From NCBI GenBank assembly GCA_945859605.1, contig OX243825.1:18596178-18660177 (forward strand): a stretch of DNA of 64,000 nucleotides. The letters run 5' to 3'. Each line of letters starts with the position of its first letter. The first letter of the stretch is position 1. Shown here one piece after another: positions 1 through 12,800 of the stretch. This stretch comes from Lumbricus rubellus. Taxonomy: Eukaryota; Annelida; Clitellata; Crassiclitellata; Lumbricidae. Under the pieces are notes generated by a model. The model worked only from the letters and a program-made list of their open reading frames with translations, was not told the DNA's origin and did not search any database. A program made the translations under genes and the position numbers.

Positions 1-23
1 TGGACCAGTCTAATGTATGTATG

Positions 24-57
<34 letters not shown>

Positions 58-67
58 TGTATGTATG

Positions 68-98
<31 letters not shown>

Positions 99-283
99 GC
101 ATGTATGTATGTATGTATGTATGTATGTATGTATGTATGTATGTATGTATGTATGTATGTATGTATGTATGTATGTATGTATGTATGTATGTATGTATGT
201 GTGTGTGTATGTATGTATGTATGTATGTATGTATGTATGTATGCATGTATGTATGTATGTATATGTCTGTCTGTCTGTCCATT
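1..283 (+). repeat. (TATG)n microsatellite and TCTG edge
   Basis: Nearly pure tatg run to about 262, then tctg units. Confidence 0.97.
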
Positions 284-445
284 TGTGTGTCTGGTGTCTA
301 TCAGTCTGTGCGTTTGTCTGTCTGTCTATCCTCCATCTGTCTGTCTGTCTGTCTGTCTATGTGTCGGTCTGACTGTCTCTCTTTCTCTATATGCTTCAGT
401 CTGCAACCTTGACGCATGCAATATATAATTATATAGGCCTATTGC

Positions 446-478
<33 letters not shown>

Positions 479-774
479 TATACATATTGCTGGTGGCGTC
501 GTTCGTCCGTTTTCCATTAGAGACTAGAGTTGATCGTCTGCCTGTGCAGCGAAGAACCCGACGCGGAAGGATATTGGATGATGGAACTATATTTTCATAT
601 AGCGCTACTACATACGTAGATGGTCCTATCATACGTCATCCCCACACACGCGCACGCACACCAAACGCATAGCACGCACGCACACACACACACGCACACG
701 CGGTGTTTACAGTAAGCATAATCCTCGTGTGGTCCATTAGGCCATGTGTGCATGTATGTATCTATGTATCTATG

Positions 775-1034
775 TATGTTCGCATGTATGTATGTATGTA
801 TGTATGTATGTATGTATGTATGTATGTATGTATGTATGTATGTATGTATGTATGTATGTATGTATGTATGTATGTATGTATGTATGTATGTATGTATGTA
901 TGTATGTATGTATGTATGTATGTATGTATGTATGTATGTATGTATGCATGTATGTATGTATGTATGTATCTATGTATCTATGTATGTTCGCATGTATGTA
1001 TGTATGTATGTATGTATGTATGTATGTATGTTGA
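775..1034 (+). repeat. (TATG)n microsatellite
   Basis: Second long tatg run with gttcgc interruptions. Confidence 0.97.
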
Positions 1035-1340
1035 TCTAAATACTTTCAGTGAATAAATTGATAAAATGTTGATACTTTTATTTGCAAATATTATTCAATC
1101 AGGCAACTACTGGCTGCAATAAGAAATAAACCAGTCAGTCCATCAGTCAATCAATTAACTGGTTAGTTAGCGATGTTAGTCAGGCCGTTGTCAGTCAATC
1201 ATTTATAAAGCAGTCAGCCAGCCAGTTGTTACATTTATAGTTTATCAGTAATGCGGTCATCTTGTAAAGACGATTTACTGCAGTCCGCCTGTCTGTCGGT
1301 CTCTTTATCTGTTGGTTTGACTGAGTCTGTTTGGTTATAG
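1035..1340. other. Gene-free
   Basis: Degenerate cagtcagtcaatc words; nothing else seen. Confidence 0.6.
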
Positions 1341-1726
1341 TGTCTATGTCTGTCCGTCCATTTGTCTATCTGTGTATGTTTGGACATACACCTGTCCGTC
1401 TGTTTGTCTGTCTGTGTCTGTTTGGACATACACCTGTCCGTCCATTTGTCTCTCTCTGTATGTTTGGACATGCACCTGTCCGTCCATTTGTCTGTATGTG
1501 TATGTTTGGACATACACCTGTTCGTCCGTTTGTCTGTCTGTGTCTGTTTGTCTTTCTCTGTCTGTCTGTCTTTCTGTGTCTGTTAGGACATACAATTCTC
1601 CGTCTGTTTGTCTGTCTGTGTCTGTCTGTCTTTTTGTGTTTGTCTGGCCATACACCTGTCCGTCCATTTGTCTTTCTGTGTATGTTTGGACATACACCTG
1701 CCCGTCTGTGTGTCTGTCTGTGTTGA
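1341..1726 (+). repeat. About 42-bp tandem repeat with TCTG background
   Basis: Seven units around tttggacatacacctgtccg, spaced about 40-77 bp. Confidence 0.85.
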
Positions 1727-2083
1727 ACCGCCTGTCGAAATCAGATAGGCCGTGTTGCGTATTCAGCTGCATTTGATAAATATTTCACGTGACGTTGGAA
1801 GTTGTCGGACTCCTACTGCAGTGATTTGAGATGCGGACACGCCCATGCATACCCCCCTCTTTCCCCTGCCCCGCCCACACTGCCGTCAGTCCCCCGTTGC
1901 TATGGCAATTGCGTCAGCAGCCTATCTACGAAGTCTCTTGGGATTAACTTTCACCAATGCTTTGGCATTGATTAAAGGCTGGAAGGTCTGCAGGACTAAG
2001 CCAACTCGTAGCCAGATCAGAGATAAAATTCAGTCGTAGATAACAGCGCAAAGCGTCAGGTAGTCTGCGTCTTTCCTCTCTTC
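1727..2083. other. Gene-free
   Basis: No feature seen beyond a short open frame with no support. Confidence 0.5.
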
Positions 2084-2276
2084 CTCCTCCGAGTTCTTGT
2101 CCTCCTCCTCCTCCTCCTCCTCCTCCTCCTCCTCCTCCTCCTCCTCCTCCTCCTCCTCCTCCTCCTCCTCCTCCTCCTCCTCCTCCTCCTCCTCCTCCTC
2201 CTCCTCCTCCTCCTCCTCCTCCTCCTCCTCCTCCTCCTCCTCCTCCTCCTCCTCCTCCTCCTCCTCCTCCTCCTCA
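2084..2276 (+). repeat. (TCC)n microsatellite
   Basis: About 180 bp perfect tcc; poly-Ser, poly-Glu and poly-Arg frames are artefacts. Confidence 0.97.
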
Positions 2277-2539
2277 ATCACTTCTTTTATTATTTACCAA
2301 CCTCCTCTTCGTCACACTGCTGCTATTATACTCTGCACTGTTCTGCTGTTCTGTTGTTCTGCTGTTCTGTTGTTCTGCTGTTCCTCTTCTTCCCTTTTCT
2401 TCTCATACTGACTTTCCTACTTCTTCTCTGCTTCCTAATGATGTACTTCATGTCTGATCCTTCTAATTCCTACCGTCGTTACTCCTCATGTTTTCTGCTC
2501 GTCTTCATCCTCCTCCTCGTCTTCCTCCTCTTTCCTCAG

Positions 2540-2772
<233 letters not shown>

Positions 2773-3099
2773 GAGAGCGTGAGCGAGAGAGCTCTGTCTA
2801 TCTCTCTGTCTCTCTTTCTCTAGCTCTGTTTCTCTGTATGTCTGTCCGTCTGTCCGTCTGTCTGCCTGTCTCTCCTTCTCTCAGTCTCCTCAACTCTGCT
2901 TCGTTCTTTCTGTCTCTTCCTTCAGCTCCAGTATTATGATTAGGAAAAATGATGCGGAGAGGAAGAACACGAGAAGAGAAATGACGAGAAGATGAAACAA
3001 GAGAGCATGGATCACATGTGTGAGGACTGTACGGAGGAAAACGAAAGAAGGAGAAGAAGGAGGAGAGGAGGAAAGAGGAGGAAGGAGACAGAGTGAGAG

Positions 3100-3735
3100 A
3101 TTGATACATGGAGTGACAGAGCTACAGAGACAGAGGCGGTGACAGAGACAAACAGGCAGAGAAACAAACTGAAAGAGACAGAGTGAGAGACAGATACATA
3201 GATAGAGATACATAGATACAGAGTGACAGAGAGACTGAGAAAGAGACGGAGACAGAGACAAACAGACAGAAGAAAACAGAAAGAGACAGAGAGAGACAAT
3301 CAGAAAGAGGCAAACATACAGAGAGAGAGACAAACAGACAGACAGAGGCAAACAGACAGACAGGGGCAAACAGACAGAGAGAGAGACAAACAGACAGACA
3401 GAGGCAAACATACAGAGAGAGAGACAAACAGACAGACAGAGGCAAACAGATAAACAGAGGCAAACATACAGAGAGAGAGACAAACAGACAGACAGAGGCA
3501 AACAGACAGACAGGGGCAAACAGACAGAGAGAGAGACAAACAGACAGACAGAGGCAAACATACAGAGAGAGAGACAAACAGACAGACAGAGGCAAACAGA
3601 CAGACAGGGGCAAACAGACAGAGAGAGAGACAAACAGACAGACAGAGGCAAACATACAGAGAGAGAGACAAACAGACAGACAGAGGCAAACAGATAAACA
3701 GAGGCAGACAGACAGAGACAGAGAGTGAGACGAAG
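3100..3735 (+). repeat. CAGACAGA/GAGAGACA purine-rich repeat with longer period
   Basis: Composite units of aggcaaacagacagacag and gagagagacaaacagaca recurring with a period of about 117-180 bp. Confidence 0.85.
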
Positions 3736-5315
3736 AGTGATACGTCTGCATATCTGTCGACGTAATGTGCTCTCTCTTCTAAGGCGTTCCTGCCATCGCC
3801 AATGCACCATGCAATGTTGTTGATGCTCCAACTTCCTCTGACTCCACCGCTGCTGCTGCTGCTGCTGCTGCTGCTGATGCTGATGTTGGTTGCGTCGAAG
3901 CCTACGTTGCTCTCTGCGCGGAACAGAGATGAGGTGTGGGTGTAACATCGAGGCTGCCTCCTCTTCTGCAGCAGCAGCCGCAGTCTCCTTCTCAGCCTCC
4001 GTGGGCGTTGGACGGCAGCAGGAGAGGGGAAGAAGAAGGGACCGCTGGTGGTGGTGCTCGCTTACATGAATAGCATTGGTGTTCGTTTGTTCGTTCGTTC
4101 GTTCTCGTGTCTGGAAATAGCACCGGTGTTATAGACCAGTTTGCCCTTTGCTTGTGTTCGCTGCTATAACGAAGAGGAGGAAGTAGAGGAGGAGGAAGAA
4201 GGAGAAGGGAAAGGATAAGAAAGTCGCTGCTGGGTTAAGAGAGAAATGACCGATGACATCAGGATATCATAATCACCAACATCATCACCAACATCATCAT
4301 CCTCTGTAGATAAGGATCCGCCACTTCTTAGGATTCATTTGGAACTTCTGAACAAAACGGTAAGACTTCATAGGATCGTGTGTGTGTGTGTGTTTGTTTG
4401 CGTGTGTGTGTATGTGTGTGTGTGTATGTAGGGGAAGGGGAGGTGTCGCTTCCCTACAGGAGACCCATTCAATCACACGCTTCATGAGGTCTGTCTCTAT
4501 CTCTGTCTCTGTCTCTGTCTCTGTCTCTGTCTCTGTCTCTGTCTCTGTCTCAGTCTTTCAAAAGTTGAGGACGAAACAATTTATTCTCTAAATGTATTAA
4601 TTGTATTGCATCATTGCCAACCTGAGGGTCAATCGGGTGTATTGTGGCCCCATCTAGGTAGGCCTACATGTATAGTGGAACGTAAATAGAACTTAAAACG
4701 TAATATCGCCACTTCGCCAGAGACATAACGGTTAGACTTCAGTGTGAGAATTGTAGAAAAATAGCTGAGAGGGGGTCAGACGCTTATTTATGTGAAGGTG
4801 GGGTGCGCAATTAAAACCTTAGGAGGGTGTTGGAAAGATCAAGGATTGAATCCCAGCCTCCTGCATATTCTCCCTCTGGGTGAGGCCAGTTCTGGATTCC
4901 GTCACGTGATCTCTGCATTCGCCCGTTGAGCAAAAGTTGAATGACCGCTTGGAAGTTTAATAGGCATTAGCAGAGAATAGTCTCATAATAATAAGAGTCA
5001 ATCGCCCATCGGTGTTTGGATGAATAAGAAGGCCAATAGAGCTCTGCAGTCAAAGACCCCCATCGCATCGGAATCAGTAAACAAATTCTAACTCAAGGGG
5101 TCGTCCATAAATAACGTCACGCAATTTAGGTCGATTTTGACGCCCCCTTCCCCCTCGTCACGCGTCATCACAAAAGTCATGTGATATGATAAGTAGGCTA
5201 ATGTACCGTCGCATATCGTCCCAAATTTTCTCTCGTGGATGCGTGACGTCATTTTAAATATGGACGGTTCCTAAGCGGGTAGGTCGTGCAGTACGTGTCC
5301 TTGGATTGCTGTCAT
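3736..5315. other. Gene-free upstream region
   Basis: CTG run at 3852-3876, GT run at 4378-4430, tctctg hexamer run at 4495-4552. Otherwise no gene seen; could hold 5' leader exons of the Ig gene, which I cannot identify. Confidence 0.45.
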
Positions 5316-5323
5316 CGTATAGA

Positions 5324-5471
5324 CAGGGTGAGAATTGCCGGGGGGTTGGGGGGGGGGGGTTCAACCCCCCAGTCTTTCTTAGAGCCCCATGTTAAAGTGT
5401 GTTTTTCATACCCCAATTTCAAGTTTATCATAGGCCAACCCCCCAGTTATTTTTCCACAATTCTCATACTG
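5324..5471 (+). mobile_element. MITE family A (8-bp TSD CGTATAGA)
   Basis: 148 bp, ends CAGGGTGAGAATTGC and CAATTCTCATACTG, exact CGTATAGA on both sides (5316-5323, 5472-5479). Confidence 0.92.
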
Positions 5472-5479
5472 CGTATAGA

Positions 5480-6422
5480 TTCACTCAGAGCCGTCTATTT
5501 GAAATATACGGCTCTGGATTCACTATCAAAATAATCTCTTAATTCCAAAGATTCCTCGAACTCGCAATGACAGCTTCCATGATTCCAACGCACGTTTTTA
5601 TATCGAAGACTGCTTGCGCGACTTCGAGTCTACTCCGACTCCGGGACTAAGACGCAGAGAGGGTATACCGAGGCACCCTGAGCAGTGAGCATGTCCTTCG
5701 CACGAAATAGTGTCGGAGCTATATGCATTGATGCTTAACACATTCAGAAATGGCAGTAACAACAGTGGTTGCGATGATGATGATGATGATGATAATGATG
5801 CTGCTGCTGCTGCTGATGGTGATGATCAGCGATGCCACCATCTTGATTTAGCCTACAATTTTCGTTCCGGGGACCTGTCCCTTTCTGGATGACCCTTTCT
5901 GAGAATTCACTGTTCATACAATCAAGATGTCGTATGAACATTAATTTTTTTCATGTGTACCATTTCCTTTGCTGTCTGCCTTGGTTATTTGTTTGTTTGT
6001 TGTTCCTTATCAGAATAAACTGATTTTGATTAGATTAATTTGATAAAGTGTACTGTACACAGTGTACAGTGTACACCAGTGACCATTGTACATCTACGTA
6101 TCATGTTAGAGAACGTCATAATATACGCTTTCAATGACTTTCGATGTCTTCCATGCATGCATGGTTCACTCTCAACACAGCCATTGCTAGTACTTTGGCA
6201 GTGCCAGTCCCAAGCCGGAGGAACGGAGGAGGGCGACAATAATGACGTCGTTGATACGATTCAGTGTCGCTAAACAGCAACAAGCATGATTCACTTTTCG
6301 AGTCTGAACTGTCTGATCATGGATTTAAAATTTTAAATGCAACTGCTTCAATCCCGATTCTCTACATTCCAATAAACAAAAAACTTCTTCACAGTCTAGC
6401 AACTGTTTTAATAATTATGCCG
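5480..6422. other. Gene-free
   Basis: GAT/GCT run at 5773-5826 and an acagtgtacagtgtacac-type palindromic block at 6057-6076. No gene seen. Confidence 0.5.
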
Positions 6423-6621
6423 CAGGGCTTTTTTAGCGCGCAGTTGTACACAAAATGTACAGTTCTAAGCCTAAATGGATTTGTGCAGTTGTAGAAACAC
6501 TTATGTACAGTTAAAACTAGCAAAAAGGTCATCGTCCTCCGATTGGAAGTAATTTACCATGGAGAATAAGAAAGAAGAGAAGGAGTTGTGCAGTTCTGAA
6601 AATTTCTTTAAAATGGCCCTG
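6423..6621 (+). mobile_element. MITE family B copy
   Basis: 199 bp from CAGGGCTTTTTTAGC to AAAATGGCCCTG, the same internal blocks as the other family B copies. Flanks ttatgccg and ctatcccg match at 6 of 8 positions, so this is an older insertion. It lies 0.4 kb upstream of the Ig gene exon 1. Confidence 0.75.
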
Positions 6622-7023
6622 CTATCCCGCGAGTAAGGTAACAATAGATAGGCTATAGGCCTATGAGATTTAATCACCATTTATATCTTCAACAAAGTCA
6701 TTTTCAAGCGTTAGAAGAAAAAATAAAGCAAATTCAAGTAAAGAAACTATAAAATGAAGTTGGGTAAATAAAAATATAGATCTATATTATGCGTTAAATT
6801 AGAGGGAAAAAACTGCAACTCGGCAATAAGGAAGTGATGAGCTCTACGGGTTAAACGAGCGCTTGTTGAGAAGGCAATTAAAGAAAGCTAAAATGGAATT
6901 AAATTAACTACATAAACATTAGAAAACATAATATGAAATAAATTGTTCTTCACACGAAAACGTGAAATTGATTGAATGTTCTATTAATAAATGTTCAGCT
7001 GCTGCCACCTATCGACGCTCGTG

Positions 7024-9885
7024 ATGGTTGCTGAAGGAGGTCGTTACAGATCATCTTCTTCCGGTAGACGTCCGTCATTATCCGGAAACTATGGATCGAC
7101 GTCACACCTCGACCTCTCCTCCTCCACCTCCCATCTTCCAGGCGCATCCAGTGCTCCAGTGTTTGGACGAATCCGGATCACGCAATCGGTGGAAAGAGAT
7201 TTCCGATCCGGTGGATTGGGAGGCGGAGGAGGAGGGTCCTACACCGGTGGTGGACTCACAACAGCTGCTGCTGGAACCCATCCCTCGCACGGCAGAAGGT
7301 TCAGTCTATCCACTGATCGAATCATAACCAGGGACAAGGCCCTGCATGCGACATCGACAGGCGGTCTCAAACCGATACATCATCATCCACCCACGCCATA
7401 CATGCAGAGAAGAGCCAGCATCGCGTCGTCAACGCCGAGACCGAGAAACAACGCATTCGCAAACCACCGCCTGTTAGTCACAGATGATGACGACGATGAC
7501 GATGACGTGGCGAGTTCTCTTGATCGGAATGCAACCTATTCGTATCGCCCCTACTCGTCTGCCGCCGCAGGGTCGGTCAGCGCCTCTTCGACCGTTTCGT
7601 CGCGGGGAACCAGCGTCCGGGCATCGAGCGTTTCGAAGTATGACAGTCAGAGCTCGTTGGGAAGAGCGCAAACGGAGTCGTCATCTCTGTACGAAAGCAG
7701 CTACAACGGAAGAGCCCCCAGCGTATCCAGATACGAAGGCCAGACAACTTCGTACGTTAGATCTCCCAGCGTGTCCAGGTATGAGGGTCCGATCTCAAAC
7801 GGCCGAGCTCCAAGTTTATCAAGATATGAAAACCAGACGCCAAGGGCTCCGAGCATAGCAAGATACGACAGCCAGAGTTCACTGACAAGAGCACCTAGCG
7901 TGTCCCGGCATGAAGGATATAGTACAACTCCCAGAGCTCCGAGTGTATCCCGATATGAAGGATATAGCACAACTCCCAGAGCTCCAAGCGTATCCCGGTA
8001 TGAAGGATATAGTACAACTCCCAGAGCTCCGAGTGTATCCCCGTATGAAGGATATAGTACAACTCCCAGAGCTCCAAGCGTATCTCGATATGAAGGATAT
8101 AGTTCGACTGCCAGAGCTCCAAGCGTATCCCAGTATGAAGGATATAGCTCAGTTCCAAGACCTCCGAGTGTACCTAGATACGAAAGTCAGAGCTCAGTAG
8201 CAAGGGCGCCGAGCGTATCCCGATACGAAGGATACAGTTCAACTCCAAGAGCTCCGAGCGTATCACGGTACGAAAGTGTATCCCGGTACGAAAGTCAGGG
8301 CTCAATAGCAAGAGCACCGAGCGTATCTCCGTACGAAGGTCACGGTACAACCGCCAGAGCACCAAGCGTATCCCGATACGAAGGATACAGTTCAACGTCA
8401 CGGGCTCCGAGCGTATCGAGATACGAAAGTCAGCCGCCCGTCAAGCACCGTTTCCGCTCCGCCAGTGTTTCCCGGTACGAGCGATCGTCACGCTTCACTC
8501 CCTCAGACGCAGACGACCCTTACCTCGACTATCCAACCGGAACAGCAGTGAGAGCCGTGAGAACATCGAGAAGCAGTGAGCATCTGGTTGATGGCACCAG
8601 CACCAGCACCGGTGATGGCGACGACGATGCTGGCTACCAACTGCGACGCCAGCTGAGAGCGATGAGGAACCAACAGCAGGTACGAGGTGGGAGCGTCGCT
8701 CGTCACGAACTCACCGGCCGGCAGTCCGTGGACCCACACGTTGTTGTGACACACCACCACGAAGCCCCGATCAGACCGCGATCGCTAAGCATCAGCTCAC
8801 ACGTCAGAGACGCGTCCCAACAGCGCAGGTACAAGGTCCTCACAGTCCAGAGCCCCGTCAAGGTCCCAAGTCCGGCGGCCAGTTCTACGACCCTCCACAC
8901 CGGTTATCCAGAACCGACTCTGTACAGTGCGAAAGTGTTTCACACTCACGACGTCTCTCACGCCAACGTTGACGGGACACACGTCACTGCAATAAACAAC
9001 GAATCAGCTTTCATTGATAATCGAGAGGATATCACTTCGTTTGTGTTGAAACCCGGTGAGAAGTTCCTCCCAACCGACGTATCCGTTCATATGCTTCCGT
9101 CGGGTAAGAAGGCCGTTACTTACACGCAGTTCTCGCAGAAGGGTACCGGCGATCAGCGCTCAGCCAACGAACAAATCGAGCGGATCATCAGCAAGACGAA
9201 GTTGCTGCAGGAGTCGATGCACACCCTTGAGGACTTCGTGAAGCGGAACCGCAGTCTCTTCCCGGAGGACATCATCATCTACCAGAAAATCGTCTTCTAT
9301 CTGCTCAGCGAAGCGGAACTGATAAAGATGGGAGAGAGACCGGATGCGGAGATCTACGGCGTGAAGATCCGCGAGAGACTGGTGGCACCGACGGGTACTG
9401 ACGTTGCGAGCATCCTCAAACGGTTCTACTCTCGACATAAGGAGGTCGACGTGGAGTACGAGCACGTGGATGTCATCAGGAGGCAGCTTCAGCAGTCAGA
9501 GATGGAGGCTGCAGCGTCCGGAAAACGTCCTACTCCATCTCCACGCAGAGCCAGACACATCCAGGACGAACTGGACTTTGAGAGACAGCAACCCGGTGGT
9601 TACCTTCCTCCGCAGTGCTGGCATCCGGCGAGGCGGTCACGGTCGAGCGAGTTGTACATTGATGAGGAGGAGCTGCTGAGGAGGGACGGGATGGCGAAGT
9701 CTCCGAGGAGATCTGGTCAGCAGAGACCATCTGCGCCAGAGTTCACGCACCGACTGCGAGGTCAGAGGGCAGCCGTGGGTCAGTCTGTTCGACTCAGCTG
9801 CACCGTTTCGGCGTTTCCAGAGCCCGTCATCACGTGGTATCGTGGAAAACAGGAGATCACGCAGAACGGAAGGTTCTCCGTCAAA
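7024..9885 (+). CDS. Ig gene exon 1: SRYE repeats, helical segment, start of Ig1
   Basis: Large 2.86 kb exon, open for its whole length, ending at donor gtaag (9886) in phase 0. I chose the ATG at 7024 (MVAEGGRY), the second in frame; an ATG at 6991 adds 11 residues, and an AG at 6989-6990-type acceptor (ttcag) just upstream means the exon may begin as a spliced exon. Residues about 199-489 are the RAPSVSRYEGYS repeat. Residues about 712-826 (from ANEQIERIISKT) are charged and likely alpha-helical. Ig1 begins near PEFTHRLRG with the B-strand Cys (RLSCTV) and the Trp (ITWYRG). The reading frame runs past the donor to a stop at 10053, so that tail is intron. Confidence 0.85.
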
Positions 9886-12800
9886 GTAAGTGGATCATCA
9901 GATCTTTTCCGTTTTTCTTTATTGATCTCAAATATTTTAGAACAGTTTAAAACAACACAATTAATGCTATTAGAGAAACGTACCATTGATTGGCTAAATG
10001 CAATGCACGGAGACAATGAGTACTTTCTTTCTGAAGGGAGGATATCCCACTAGGTAGGGGTCCTAAGTGCAGGGTAATCTCTGCAAGATGTTTTTAAAAC
10101 AACATTTGGTTGTTTGAACAACTGTATCATAAAACGTAATTATTGTTTAAAGTGTGAGAATGGCTTGACAGTCCTATTGGTTCCCGCCGTCTTCCCGGTA
10201 GGCCTAAGTTATTCTACATTTCGTGATGGATAATTGAGGCACCGACCTCTAATAGCCTTCGAATCGGCCTGATAGCTAGGTCTGGATTTGGAGAACTCAT
10301 TTGTTTCATCGTTATTGTTTCTGAATAAGCGTCTGTGTATGAGCTTGGTTCCGGGCATAGCATGGCTTTTGTGCGCTAAAGAAATGTGGCGATTAATTTC
10401 GAATTATGTAGGCTACCATTCGTCTCTGTTACAGTGATTTCTAATACGTTTCAAACAGATCTACTTATGGAATGTAATTTCTAACTTATAGGCCTATTGC
10501 GCTACTCAAAAGCAGTTGCCATTCAGTAGCACTTCAAGTGCAAGAACCGCATGTTTACCCCTTAAAAGTATTTAAAATAGAGTCTTTTCTCACTGCCATT
10601 GACCTTAACCTGAAAAAATAATTTCTCTACCATTTTTTTCTTTCAAGAAGAATATTCTGCACAGTTCGCTCCCTCCGTTACACTGTCCTAAGGGCAGAAT
10701 CATTAAAAACAACGAAAGCGTGGCTAAAACAAAGTTAGACAATGCCCAACTGTTAATAATAATCACTGGACCTTTTGTCCTTGGTTCCATTGAAGAACCA
10801 GGAAATGGCTCCTGGTCTATCAATATCTGCAGTCTTAATGGACCTGCCTGCGTAGGCAAGGCATTTCTTTTTTCGGTTTTCGACAACAAACGAAGGAACA
10901 TCGTTTAATTGGACACAGACGTCAACAGAATACGATTTTTTTAAAGGCATCGGCTGTGTGCCGAAAGTTTGTTGCGGTGTATTTTTTAAACGAGTGCATT
11001 GGATCCAGCCCGTTTGCTGTAAACAGTGTAGAGTTATTTCGTTGAATTCATAGCCTTAACTGTCCACTACAACCTAGGCCTACAGATAGAAAGGCACATG
11101 GGCGGAGTTTGGTTCCCGTTCTTGGAGGGGGGCTAACCCCGAGTCTGGGCCTTCTGAGGGGGCTAACCCCCCAAATCCATTTTCATGGTAAAAAAGTAGA
11201 ATCTAGGACCTCCTTGGGGGCTTAGCCCCCCAGCCCCTGATAAACTCCGGCCATGAACACAGACGTCAACAGCATAGCCTACGATAAAAAAGACATCGGC
11301 CGTGAGCCGACAGTTTCTTGCGGCAGGGCTTTTTTTAAACCTGCAGTTGTACACAAAATGTGCAGTTGTAAAAGCACTTCTGTACAGTTAACACTATCAA
11401 AAAAGGTCATTGTCCTCCGATTGAAAGTAATTTACAATGGATGATGGGAAAGGAAAGGAGTTATGTGCAGTTCTACAAATTCCTTTGAAACAGCCCTGTC
11501 TTGCGGTGTATTTTAAGACGAGTGCAATGGATCCAGCCCATTTACTTTAGAGTTATTTTGTTGAGTTTATTATAATAGCCACTATTACCACTATACAGAT
11601 AGAAAGGCAATTTGACTTCAGTGCTGTTTGTGATATAATTTCATTCCTATAGACCGCTTAAAAATAAACTGCTATTTCGAGTCCGCTCGTATAGGGCAGG
11701 ACATAAGCTTTAATATAATATGACGATAAATTAGAGATCAAACCTTGTTCTGCATCAACTTAGACTACCTTAAGTTGCCATCATTTTGCCCTAGGCCTAT
11801 ATAGCTTTCGTGGTGTTTCGCATGGATAACAAAGGATGCAATTTTTAACTATTATATGAATGGATAGACCTTGCAACTCTCAACTCGATATTGTCTATGC
11901 CATTCTATGGTGATTGATGTAGACATTTTTAAAACCATTTTTATTAGAAGTAATGTTCTACGAGAATTAGATCTTTCCGTCATTGGATAAGTTGGACTGT
12001 CGACTGCAAGAAAAAACTCCAAGAGCATTCAATCTAGATAACTCAACAGCCATTTTCAAAAGTACGTTGCGTAGGCGTACCATTGTTTCGTATAAACCTA
12101 TTGTCAATTGAGAATACTGAATGAATACTTGAACACGCGATGAATGCTTTGGAAATCGGAACATCAAATTCATTCATTCAATTCATTCATTCATTATGTA
12201 GATTTATATAGCGCCCTTCAAGGTTTCTACTCGGGAGCGTTCCCGACACAATGTCGGCTGGAAAAGAACGGTTTTAAGACTGCGAAAAAACGCATCTGAG
12301 CAGTCCCTATAGGCCTACTATAGGCACAAGACGTATACATGTAGACAGTGGGAGACCATTCCATTCCATATAACGGGGCCAATAACAGAGAAAGCACGGT
12401 GCTGTCTAAGAGCAGTTTGTGCCGGGGGAATGAGGAGTTCACTCTGAGTGGAGGAATATGTATGCATCATATGTATTTGTGGTGTAGTGGTGGTTCGATA
12501 CCATGGGACCGAAGGGTTCCAGGTTAGAATCCACCTCAAGCCGCGGCGTATATATAGGGACCTTGGGCAAGTTCTTCACTCACAATTGCTTGTACGCTTC
12601 GGCGTGAAACTCCTATGCAGTGCCCGTGCTGTAGTCGAAAGCGCCTCTGAGTAGAAAGAGAGCTTGAAGGGGCGCTATAGGAAACGCGAGAAAACTTTAA
12701 AATGAGTAAATAAAATTTGTCTGAACTGCTTCTGCATGAATCGTTTGTTTCTTTTCAGCAAAACAACTACTCCGGTCTTTGTACTCTTACGATCTCTGAT

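Larger units (their letters stand above)
9886..12758 (+). other. Ig gene intron 1
   Basis: 2.9 kb, AT-rich, between donor gtaag and acceptor ttttcag. It splits the Ig1 domain. It contains a direct duplication (about 10911-11098 and 11257-11607), a copy of MITE family B with an exact target duplication, a full tRNA-type SINE and a reverse SINE fragment. I see no coding exon in it. Confidence 0.75.

Noticed and set aside
13..1056. Long MYVCMYVC-type open frames
   Set aside because: Translation of (TATG)n microsatellites in several frames; no start context or domain.
1845..2039. 64-residue + strand frame with a hydrophobic stretch
   Set aside because: Short, no family resemblance, no splice or promoter support.
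2030..2411. Poly-Glu, poly-Arg and poly-Ser open frames
   Set aside because: All three are readings of the same (TCC)n run.
2890..3948. 352-residue - strand open frame rich in Ser, Leu, Val, Cys
   Set aside because: Antisense reading of the CAGACAGA repeat; composition follows the repeat.
7701..8401. Repetitive - and +2 frames across exon 1 of the Ig gene
   Set aside because: Shadows of the 45-bp coding repeat.
9886..10053. C-terminal 56 residues of the long exon 1 frame
   Set aside because: Follows a good donor; the Ig1 domain continues correctly in the exon at 12759 and not here.
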